A DNA stretch of 35,136 nt, from the NCBI GenBank assembly GCA_913060645.1, contig CAJXSW010000020.1, positions 1 to 35,136 on the forward strand, given 5' to 3'. This document shows positions 1 to 5,718 of this stretch, one piece after another. This stretch comes from an uncultured Dokdonia sp. GTDB lineage: Bacteria > Bacteroidota > Bacteroidia > Flavobacteriales > Flavobacteriaceae. Position 1 is the first letter of the stretch; each line of letters begins with the position of its first letter. Under the pieces are notes generated by a model. It did not search any database and had not been told where the DNA came from. It worked only from the letters and a program-made list of their open reading frames with translations. The translations under genes were made by a program, and so were the position numbers.

Positions 1-38
1 CCTCTTCGTCGGCAGCGTCAGATGTGTATAAGAGACAG
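1..38. other. Nextera sequencing adapter (Read 1 side), not genomic
   Basis: Positions 6-19 are the Nextera Read 1 adapter arm and 20-38 are the 19-base Tn5 mosaic end (AGATGTGTATAAGAGACAG). The five bases before it (CCTCT) match the end of an i5 index, consistent with S503 as I remember it. This is library sequence left on the contig end. Genomic sequence begins at 39. Confidence 0.98.
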
Positions 39-267
39 ATCTAGTAGAATCTGTCATGTCGTATTTTTTATGACAACTAGCGCATAGCTGAAAAAAAGCA
101 TCTCTGTTTTTAATGTAATCAAAACCATTTTTTAATGCCCAATGAAAGCTTTTACTTTTTTTATTACATCTATCACCCTCACACTTAGAAGCTTTTCCAT
201 ATTTCCTCCTCAACCAACAATGAACTTTAACGTAATCTACGTGGTCTTGTTTAATTTCTAGTTTCAT
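39..267 (-). CDS. Truncated small zinc-finger protein, HNH-like, phage type
   Basis: An open frame of 76 codons starts at ATG 267 and runs off the contig at the adapter junction, so the C-terminus is missing. The protein begins MKLEIKQDHVDYVKVHCWL. It carries a CX4C knuckle (KCEGDRC, residues 29-34) and a CX2CH knuckle (CASCHKKY, about residues 56-63), with an aromatic-basic stretch (SFHWALKNGFDYIKNRD) between them. This spacing resembles small HNH-type or zinc-ribbon proteins common in phages and mobile elements, but no complete HNH catalytic motif is visible. It lies 10 bp downstream of the next minus-strand gene, so the two are probably cotranscribed. The call rests on the cysteine pattern alone. 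Confidence 0.6.
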
Positions 268-277
268 AATGTTTCTT

Positions 278-481
278 TTATCTAATGAATAAATCGTAAA
301 GTAACTCTTCGTTACATTCTTGGTGTAAATCTTCTATTTGAGTATCTGTTAACTCTTTACCGTTATACTCTCCGTTTAATATGGTGTAAACTCCGAACCC
401 TGTATTCTTTTCAAATTCTAAATCTCCGAACTTGTTATAATCGAACGTTGGTCGGTTGTATGTTTCTTGTTGTGTTTTCAT
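278..481 (-). CDS. Small hypothetical protein, accessory island
   Basis: A 67-residue acidic protein starting MKTQQETYNRPTFDYNKFG. I do not recognise the family. It has no signal peptide, membrane segment or cysteine knuckle. A glycine- and aromatic-rich middle (GFGVYTILNGEYNGKEL) is followed by a predicted helical, Asp/Glu-rich tail. A promoter-like TATATTTG box sits 23 bp upstream on the minus strand. The gene runs with the truncated zinc-finger gene and is divergent from the XRE regulator, a layout typical of phage or island control regions. Confidence 0.55.
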   Translation of the reverse strand: MKTQQETYNRPTFDYNKFGDLEFEKNTGFGVYTILNGEYNGKELTDTQIEDLHQECNEELLYDLFIR

Positions 482-503
482 AGTTGTAATTGTTTTGATG
501 GTT

Positions 504-511
504 CAAATATA
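504..511 (-). promoter_or_regulatory. Promoter -7 box for the minus-strand island genes
   Basis: On the minus strand these bases read TATATTTG, a full match to the Bacteroidota -7 consensus TAnnTTTG, 23 bp upstream of ATG 481. No clear TTG -33 element is seen at the usual distance. Confidence 0.45.
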
Positions 512-598
512 CAAAACATTTTTACTTAAAAGTCATAAATAATGAAATATATTAAAATATTTATAAATTGTTTGTAAATCTGTATGTAATATAAGTAG

Positions 599-625
599 TT
601 GTAATTGATAAATGTGTTATATTTG
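599..625 (+). promoter_or_regulatory. Promoter for the XRE regulator gene
   Basis: TTG at 599-601 and TATATTTG at 618-625 are separated by 16 bp, close to the flavobacterial TTG-N17-23-TAnnTTTG pattern. Transcription from it would begin at about 630, which argues for a start codon at 644 or 662 rather than the upstream TTG at 605. Confidence 0.45.
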
Positions 626-643
626 TATATGGAAAAAATAATA

Positions 644-880
644 ATGATTAGTTTTAGCCTTATGGATTTAGGCAAACAAATGAGGCTTTACAGAGCCGAA
701 CACGAACTTACTCAGAAGCAATTATCTGAAAAAGTAGAAGCGATTGACGGAAGCGCAAAGCTTAGTCAGCGTGAAATATCTAACCTCGAAAAAGGAAAAG
801 GAAACCCCACTCTTAATAAGCTACTTGCAATAGCGGAAGTATTAGGAAAGGTTTTAGTACTTCAAGACATTAAAGAGTAG
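644..880 (+). CDS. XRE-family helix-turn-helix regulator
   Basis: A 78-residue single-domain DNA-binding protein. The Cro/C1-type helix-turn-helix covers most of it: GKQMRLYRAEHELTQKQLSEKV, then LSQREISNLEKGKGNPTLNKLLAIAEVLG, with the recognition helix around SQREISNLEKG. The frame is open back to TTG 605, but the promoter box at 618-625 lies inside that extension. I therefore place the start at ATG 644; ATG 662 is equally possible. It is divergent from the minus-strand island genes and its stop is 4 bp before the next gene. It probably regulates the divergent promoter region at 482-643, as such regulators do in phages and integrative elements, but no operator repeat is obvious. Confidence 0.82.
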   Translation: MISFSLMDLGKQMRLYRAEHELTQKQLSEKVEAIDGSAKLSQREISNLEKGKGNPTLNKLLAIAEVLGKVLVLQDIKE

Positions 881-884
881 AGGA

Positions 885-1307
885 ATGAAAAATAAAAATA
901 TAGAAGTTAAATGTTTCTTTGGAATAAACAGAGACAACCATAATCACGAATCAGTATTAGAAATAACAGATTCTAAAACACACAAGCGTATCATAGATAT
1001 AACATTTACACCTACGCAAATAGTCCAGCTTTTTGGAAGAATGGGGGGTGTTGTAGGTTTGGCTAGTGTTATTGATGAAGAAAACTTTAAGCAGCTAGGA
1101 AAGACGGCTATAAGAGAATCCTTAGATGTAGAAATACATAATATTAAGGACGAATTTAAAAGGGAAATGGCTGTGATTAAGGCTAAAGATTTATTAAAAG
1201 ATTCTGAGTATGACTGGCAAGTTTCTGATTACTTCGGAAGTAAAGAAAGTTTCTTTGAAAAAGACGGATTAAATTACGCAAAGGTTAAAATAACTAGGTA
1301 TGAATAA
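885..1307 (+). CDS. Hypothetical protein, accessory island
   Basis: A 140-residue soluble protein with ATG 885 four bases after the XRE stop and a purine-rich AGAGGA just upstream, indicating one operon. The N-terminal half looks like beta strands (VKCFFGINRDNHNHESVLEI), followed by a hydrophobic glycine-rich stretch (IVQLFGRMGGVVGLASVI, about residues 46-63) and a charged helical region. The C-terminus (SDYFGSKESFFEKDGLNYAKV) looks globular. I recognise no family. Length and context suit a phage or island accessory protein. Its last 8 bases overlap the next, frameshifted small gene. Confidence 0.6.
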   Translation: MKNKNIEVKCFFGINRDNHNHESVLEITDSKTHKRIIDITFTPTQIVQLFGRMGGVVGLASVIDEENFKQLGKTAIRESLDVEIHNIKDEFKREMAVIKAKDLLKDSEYDWQVSDYFGSKESFFEKDGLNYAKVKITRYE

Positions 1308-1459
1308 AAATATAAATTACGAACGCACAACAGTTTCTTACACACAGAAACCCAGCATTACACGAAATGTTCAAACCTAATCACAGAGATAGGTTAATCT
1401 GGAATAACATTACTGTAATGATGGAAGAGTACGCAACGTATAAAACTAAAAACACATAG
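1300..1459 (+). pseudogene. Frameshifted small island gene
   Basis: ATG 1300 opens a frame that diverges after five codons. A coding-like frame resumes at 1316 (ITNAQQFLTHRNPALHE..., then MFKPNHRDRLIWNNITVMME...) and ends at TAG 1457-1459. Removing one A from the AAA run at 1314-1316 joins the two into a 52-residue protein beginning MNKNIITNAQQFLTHRNPAL. This could be a real frameshift or a homopolymer sequencing error. If the first part is not used, an internal ATG at 1367 would give a 30-residue product. No family is recognised. Confidence 0.45.
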
Positions 1460-1461
1460 CA

Positions 1462-1800
1462 ATGAATAAAGAACAAATAATAAAAGAGCAAGGAACACTC
1501 CTAAGAATTAAACACCGAGCTAATGAGCTTTCATAGTTTGAATGTAGAGAGTTTATAGAGGGTGTTGCAAACGCATTACAGCCACTATGCAGTAAGTCAG
1601 ATCAAAAGCAATTCCTTATAACCTCATTTGACAAGATGGATAAAACACATATCACTATGCTGGAGCTTGCGCAATTTGACGACCTGGCGGATAAGCTTTT
1701 GGAGAAAGAAGATTTAAAAACGTGCGACGTATGCGGAAGTGAGAACACAATTACTGTTTCTAATAAGGGCGAAAACTGTGATTGGTGTAATCCATTATAA
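1462..1800 (+). pseudogene. Small zinc-ribbon protein gene with in-frame TAG at codon 25
   Basis: ATG 1462 follows the previous stop by 2 bp. The frame runs MNKEQIIKEQGTLLRIKHRANELS, then TAG at 1534-1536, and continues as FECREFIEGVANALQPL without another stop to TAA 1798-1800, for 112 codons in all. The C-terminus has two CX2C knuckles (CDVCG and CDWCNPL), a likely four-cysteine zinc ribbon. CAG (Gln) to TAG is a single transition, so it may be a recent nonsense mutation, a sequencing error, or suppressed or recoded amber. No good internal start lies just after the TAG. The function is unknown. Confidence 0.55.
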
Positions 1801-1851
1801 TCAAAACAAAACTACTAACGAGTAACAAAGTAATACTTAACAACTGAAACG

Positions 1852-2019
1852 ATGGAAATTGAAGATATTAGAGTAAAAACAGTAACCCACAAAAAGAAAA
1901 ATAAATTTTTGTGGATTCACTATAATACGACTTCATATGTTGAAAATATCATAGAGGTAAAATATAAGGGTGGAGAATGGCAATTACTAAAAAATGAAAG
2001 AGTAATTGAATTCATTTAA
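1852..2019 (+). CDS. Small hypothetical protein, accessory island
   Basis: A 55-residue basic protein beginning MEIEDIRVKTVTHKKKNKFL and ending ERVIEFI. It has alternating hydrophobic strands with aromatic residues (FLWIHYNTTSYVENIIEVKY, then GGEWQLL), suggesting a small beta-rich fold. No family is recognised. It is the last gene of the plus-strand island run, 51 bp after the zinc-ribbon gene and 28 bp before the boundary repeat. Confidence 0.5.
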   Translation: MEIEDIRVKTVTHKKKNKFLWIHYNTTSYVENIIEVKYKGGEWQLLKNERVIEFI

Positions 2020-2047
2020 ACAACCCTCAATTCAAACAAAAACGCCT

Positions 2048-2068
2048 ATTATCCGCAGATTATCCGCA
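2048..2068. repeat. Tandem direct repeat at the island/chromosome boundary
   Basis: ATTATCCGCA occurs at 2048-2057 and again at 2059-2068, an 11-bp period. It lies between the last island gene and the 3' end of rlmD, where an attachment site might be. No integrase is in the window and the other island end is missing, so att status is only a possibility. Confidence 0.5.
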
Positions 2069-2082
2069 ATTTTGAAAAGCAA

Positions 2083-3507
2083 TTAAGCGTTAACACCTCT
2101 CTTTTCAAGCAACACTACATTCTCAACATGATGAGTTTGGGGAAACATATCTACAGGTTGAACCTTAGTTACTTTGTAGGTGTCATCTAATAACGCAAGA
2201 TCACGTGCTTGTGTTGCACTGTTACAACTCACATACACCACTTTTTCTGGTGATATGTTTATAATTTGCTGTACAACGTCTGCGTGCATTCCATCTCTAG
2301 GGGGATCTGTGATGATAATATCTGGAACTCCATGGGCATTTATAAATTCTGTATTGAATACCTTCTTCATGTCACCCACAAAAAACTCTGTATTTTCAAT
2401 GCCATTAAGCTTTGCATTTTCCTTAGCTGCTTCAATTGCGTCTGGCACAGCTTCTACACCAATTACTTTTCTAGCTTTCTTTGCTACAAACTGAGCAATA
2501 GTACCGGTTCCAGTATATAAGTCATACACTAGCTCATTACCACTAAGTCCAGCAAAGTCACGTGTGATTTTGTACAACTCGTAAGCTTGTTTTGAATTCG
2601 TTTGGTAGAATGATTTGGCATTAATTTTAAACTTAAGACCTTCCATTTCTTCAAAAATATGATCTCTTCCAGAGAAGCATATAACCTCTTGGTCATAAAT
2701 GGTATCGTTCCCTTTACTATTTATTACATATAATAGCGAAGTTATTTCTGGCCAAGTGTCTTTTATATAGTTGAGGAGTAATTCTCTATTCTCAGTTTCT
2801 TCCTTAAAGAATTGAACTAAAACCATTAACTCACCATTAGATGATGTGCGTATCATCAATGTACGAAGGAGTCCATCTTGATTACGGGCATTATAAAATG
2901 CCATATTATTTGCAGTTGCAAATTCTTTTATACCATTACGTATGGCATTACTAGGATCACGTTGTAAATGACATTTATCAATATCAAGTATTTTATCCCA
3001 CATTCCAGCGATGTGGAAGCCTAGGGCGTTTCTATCTTCAATGACTTCATCACTTTTTATTTGTTCAAGTGTAAGCCATTTTGAGTCAGAAAAACCAAAC
3101 TCCATTTTATTGCGGTAAAAGTATTGCTCTGAACTTCCAGCGATTGGAGTAAGTTCAGGAAGTTCTATTTTACCCAAGCGTTTCAGGTTATTTTCTACTT
3201 CTTGCTGTTTGTATTCTAGTTGGAATTTATAATCCATGTGTTGCCACTTGCAACCACCACATGCATCAAAATGCTCGCATTGAGGTTGAGTACGCTTTCG
3301 CGAAAGCGTTAAAACCTCCGTTGCAGTTCCCTCGTAATAAGCTTTACGCTTCTTTGTAGTTTGTACGTTTACAACATCACCAGGCACTGCGTTATTAATG
3401 AAAATCACTTTTCCATCTGGCGCGTGGCCGATAGCTTTACCTTTTGCACCTGCATCTGTTACACTAATATTTTCAAAAACCTGTCTGTTTTGTTTACGTC
3501 TTCCCAT
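2083..3507 (-). CDS. rlmD: 23S rRNA (uracil-5-)-methyltransferase RlmD/RumA family
   Basis: A 474-residue SAM-dependent methyltransferase that makes 5-methyluridine in 23S rRNA. Residues about 12-66 are a TRAM RNA-binding domain. C77, C83, C86 (CEHFDACGGC) and C179 (DKCHLQ) fit the [4Fe-4S] ligands of RumA. The methyltransferase domain has YQTN (301-304), the SAM loop YDLYTGTGTI (328-337), the IITDPPRDGM motif (398-407) and the catalytic cysteine C428 in VYVSCNS. The start MGRRKQ lies directly behind a TATTTTTG box. A copy of the CGCTTTCGCGAAAGCG palindrome falls inside the gene and encodes LSRKR (68-72), in the linker between TRAM and the cluster cysteines. Several RumA paralogues exist in Bacteroidota, so the exact target uridine is inferred. 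Confidence 0.93.
   Translation of the reverse strand: MGRRKQNRQVFENISVTDAGAKGKAIGHAPDGKVIFINNAVPGDVVNVQTTKKRKAYYEGTATEVLTLSRKRTQPQCEHFDACGGCKWQHMDYKFQLEYKQQEVENNLKRLGKIELPELTPIAGSSEQYFYRNKMEFGFSDSKWLTLEQIKSDEVIEDRNALGFHIAGMWDKILDIDKCHLQRDPSNAIRNGIKEFATANNMAFYNARNQDGLLRTLMIRTSSNGELMVLVQFFKEETENRELLLNYIKDTWPEITSLLYVINSKGNDTIYDQEVICFSGRDHIFEEMEGLKFKINAKSFYQTNSKQAYELYKITRDFAGLSGNELVYDLYTGTGTIAQFVAKKARKVIGVEAVPDAIEAAKENAKLNGIENTEFFVGDMKKVFNTEFINAHGVPDIIITDPPRDGMHADVVQQIINISPEKVVYVSCNSATQARDLALLDDTYKVTKVQPVDMFPQTHHVENVVLLEKRGVNA
3293..3308. repeat. TTTCGCGAAA palindrome, copy 1
   Basis: Perfect 16-bp palindrome CGCTTTCGCGAAAGCG inside rlmD, read there as L-S-R-K-R codons. The dispersed family is discussed under findings. 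Confidence 0.95.
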
Positions 3508-3512
3508 AGGCG

Positions 3513-3539
3513 CAAAAATAGAACAATTCTGAATTGTTC
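3513..3539 (-). promoter_or_regulatory. rlmD promoter box with abutting operator-like palindrome
   Basis: The minus strand reads TATTTTTG at 3513-3520, a perfect TAnnTTTG -7 box only 5 bp from the rlmD start codon. Immediately upstream is a perfect inverted repeat, GAACAATTC-T-GAATTGTTC (3521-3539, 9-bp arms), filling the space between the -7 and -33 positions where a repressor would bind. No TTG -33 element is clear. Confidence 0.45.
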
Positions 3540-3662
3540 AGAAGGTTTTGCACGTCCTTTATAATTTGTAATTTAGAGGTCTTATATGGGATGATTTCTC
3601 TCCCCATTTCCATCTCTGGAAAAGCAGGAATTGTAGATTACTATCTTTAAAATATTATTATT

Positions 3663-4946
3663 ATGGCCACTGTTGATCAACTTTCTTCACAAGAGGCAAT
3701 TGCACTAGAAGACAAGCATGGAGCACACAATTATCACCCACTTCCTGTGGTTTTAAGTAAGGGAGAAGGCGTTTATGTGTGGGACGTAGAAGGAAAAAAA
3801 TACTACGACTTTCTATCTGCTTATTCTGCTGTAAACCAGGGACACTGTCACCCACGCATTGTAAATGCAATGACAGAACAAGCAAAAACACTTACGCTTA
3901 CTTCGCGTGCTTTTTACAACGATACCTTAGGACCGTACGAAAAATACGCTACAGAGTATTTTGACTTTGATAAGCTATTACCTATGAATACGGGAGCAGA
4001 GGCTGTAGAGACAGCTATAAAGCTTGCGCGAAAATGGGCTTACGAGAAAAAAGGTGTAGAAGAGCATGAAGCTCAGATTATTGTATGTGAAAATAACTTT
4101 CACGGAAGAACAACGACTATAATTTCTTTTTCTAACGATGAAGGTGCTCGTAAAAACTTTGGACCATATACTCCAGGATTTATTAAAATACCTTATGATG
4201 ATGTTGATGCGCTAGAAAATGCCCTTAAGTCACATAAAAATATTGCAGGTTTTCTAGTAGAACCTATCCAAGGTGAAGCAGGTGTTTATACTCCTGCAGA
4301 TGATTATATGCGTAAGGCGCAAGCTTTGTGTAATAAGCATGAAGTACTTTTTATAGCAGACGAAATTCAAACAGGAATTGCAAGAACTGGAGGTTTACTT
4401 GCAGTTTGTGGTAATTGTTCTTGTGAGTCTCATTGTGAGAAACAAGAGGATACCTATGCACAACCTGATATTTTAATATTAGGAAAAGCACTTTCTGGTG
4501 GAGCTTATCCAGTATCTGCCGTGCTAGCCAATGATCACATTATGGAGGTTATAAAGCCAGGGCAGCATGGTTCTACCTTTGGCGGAAATCCTATTGCTGG
4601 AGCAGTAGCAACAGCGGCATTAGAAGTTGTAAGGGATGAACACCTTATACAGAACGCTCGTAAACTAGGAACAATTTTCCGTGAGAAGATGCAGGAGTTT
4701 GTAGATTCAAGTTCTATCGCAACTTTAGTGCGTGGTCGAGGTTTATTAAATGCAGTTGTGATTAACGATACAGAAGATAGCTCAACGGCTTGGGATATAT
4801 GTATAGCGCTTCGTGATAATGGACTTCTTGCAAAACCAACACATGGTAACATTATTCGTTTTGCTCCACCATTAGTAATGAATGAAAAACAATTATTAGA
4901 GTGTACTGATATTATTATCAACACACTTAAGCAGTTTGAAAAGTAG
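3663..4946 (+). CDS. rocD: Ornithine aminotransferase (ornithine-oxo-acid transaminase)
   Basis: A 427-residue PLP-dependent class III aminotransferase that converts ornithine and 2-oxoglutarate to glutamate semialdehyde and glutamate. It shows the family's N-terminus (EDKHGAHNYHPLPVVL), the substrate-loop motif YSAVNQGHCHPR, NTGAEAVETAIKLAR (109-123), the cofactor aspartate in ADEIQTG (D233) and the Schiff-base lysine K275 in LGKALSGG. Between D233 and K275 there is an insertion with four cysteines (CGNCSCESHCEKQ, 249-261) absent from textbook OATs. Length is otherwise normal. ATG 3663 is the only sensible start. It is divergent from rlmD and followed by a strong terminator, so it is monocistronic. 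Confidence 0.96.
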   Translation: MATVDQLSSQEAIALEDKHGAHNYHPLPVVLSKGEGVYVWDVEGKKYYDFLSAYSAVNQGHCHPRIVNAMTEQAKTLTLTSRAFYNDTLGPYEKYATEYFDFDKLLPMNTGAEAVETAIKLARKWAYEKKGVEEHEAQIIVCENNFHGRTTTIISFSNDEGARKNFGPYTPGFIKIPYDDVDALENALKSHKNIAGFLVEPIQGEAGVYTPADDYMRKAQALCNKHEVLFIADEIQTGIARTGGLLAVCGNCSCESHCEKQEDTYAQPDILILGKALSGGAYPVSAVLANDHIMEVIKPGQHGSTFGGNPIAGAVATAALEVVRDEHLIQNARKLGTIFREKMQEFVDSSSIATLVRGRGLLNAVVINDTEDSSTAWDICIALRDNGLLAKPTHGNIIRFAPPLVMNEKQLLECTDIIINTLKQFEK

Positions 4947-4966
4947 ATCTTTTTGATTTAAAATAT

Positions 4967-5003
4967 AAAGCCGTTAGGATTATGAATCCTAACGGCTTTT
5001 TTG
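4967..5003 (+). terminator. Intrinsic terminator after rocD
   Basis: Perfect 15-bp stem (AAAGCCGTTAGGATT, loop ATG, AATCCTAACGGCTTT) followed by a T-rich run, 20 bp after the rocD stop. Confidence 0.93.
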
Positions 5004-5018
5004 CTTTCATGATTTGGC

Positions 5019-5046
5019 AAAAAAAAACACGTCGTGAGACGTGTTT
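5019..5046 (-). terminator. Intrinsic terminator for the CCC-motif gene set
   Basis: Minus-strand hairpin with 9-bp arms AAACACGTC/GACGTGTTT (5025-5046) and a 4-base loop. A long T run follows on the minus strand (A run at 5019-5027 on the plus strand). It ends transcription of the minus-strand gene starting at 5406. Confidence 0.85.
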
Positions 5047-5070
5047 AATGTTTATTCAAGAATAATAAGA

Positions 5071-5406
5071 CTATTGTCCCATTCCTGCTTGTTCCATTTG
5101 TTGTTGTTGCCATTCTTGCATGCCTTCCATTCCTCCAAACATAACGAGCATTACAGCTATCATTAATAAGGTTAATACACCTAAAACTAAACCAATAATA
5201 GCGATAATTCTTGCAGTTTTAAGCTGTCCATAATTATCATAGCTGTCAGGTGATAGTAAGTATGTTTTCTTGTCTTTGTTTGCTAAAAATAAGCCTATTC
5301 CAGAGAGTAGAACTCCTCCTATTCCCCAAGAGAAGCAGCAAGCTATGAATGATACAATCCCTAATACTAGAGATATGGTTACATTAGGCAGTTTACGATT
5401 TTCCAT
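5071..5406 (-). CDS. CCC-motif (DUF4190-like) small membrane protein
   Basis: A 111-residue membrane protein with two hydrophobic segments, about residues 8-42 (VTISLVLGIVSFIACCFSW..., helix or hairpin) and 66-91 (ARIIAIIGLVLGVLTLLMIA...). The ACCFSWGIGG stretch matches flavobacterial proteins annotated as CCC-motif membrane proteins. The C-terminal tail is methionine- and glutamine-rich (EWQQQQMEQAGMGQ). Between the helices is a polar loop (NKDKKTYLLSPDSYDNYGQLK). It lies 27 bp downstream of the DUF2752 gene, a pairing seen often in flavobacteria, and ends at a terminator. The molecular role is unknown. Confidence 0.8.
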   Translation of the reverse strand: MENRKLPNVTISLVLGIVSFIACCFSWGIGGVLLSGIGLFLANKDKKTYLLSPDSYDNYGQLKTARIIAIIGLVLGVLTLLMIAVMLVMFGGMEGMQEWQQQQMEQAGMGQ

Positions 5407-5433
5407 TTTAATGTTTGATGTTTAGTTAATTGA

Positions 5434-5709
5434 TTAGTTAGTCATTTTTATTGTGTAGCTAATGATGATAGTAGCGACCGTCAATATAGCTAAAAATATT
5501 ACACCTTTATTTGCAAATTTTAAATTTGTAAACTGATTGAGCATTAAAAAACCCAACAATGCTATCAAAGGATAGATTGCTGGGTACATATGAAATGCTT
5601 CTATAAATTCTCCTTTAAAAAGGAGGGAAATGGATCTTTGAATACCGCAGCCCATGCATTCAAAACCTAAATATTTCTTGTTCAGGCAGGGCAACATGTA
5701 TTCATCCAT
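5434..5709 (-). CDS. DUF2752-family membrane protein
   Basis: A 91-residue protein with the DUF2752 hallmark near the N-terminus, LGFECMGCGIQRSI (about residues 14-27), with two cysteines around MG. Two hydrophobic segments follow (YPAIYPLIALLGFLML and GVIFLAILTVATIIISYTI). The family is conserved in Bacteroidota and its function is unknown. Start MDEYMLP at 5709 is 9 bp after the T9SS-cargo gene stop, so all three minus-strand genes (7857 to 5071) look cotranscribed. M5 is an alternative start. Confidence 0.85.
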   Translation of the reverse strand: MDEYMLPCLNKKYLGFECMGCGIQRSISLLFKGEFIEAFHMYPAIYPLIALLGFLMLNQFTNLKFANKGVIFLAILTVATIIISYTIKMTN

Positions 5710-5718
5710 ATAACTTTT

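Noticed and set aside
605-643. N-terminal extension of the XRE gene from TTG 605
   Set aside because: The TATATTTG promoter box lies inside it, and the extension has no helix-turn-helix sequence.
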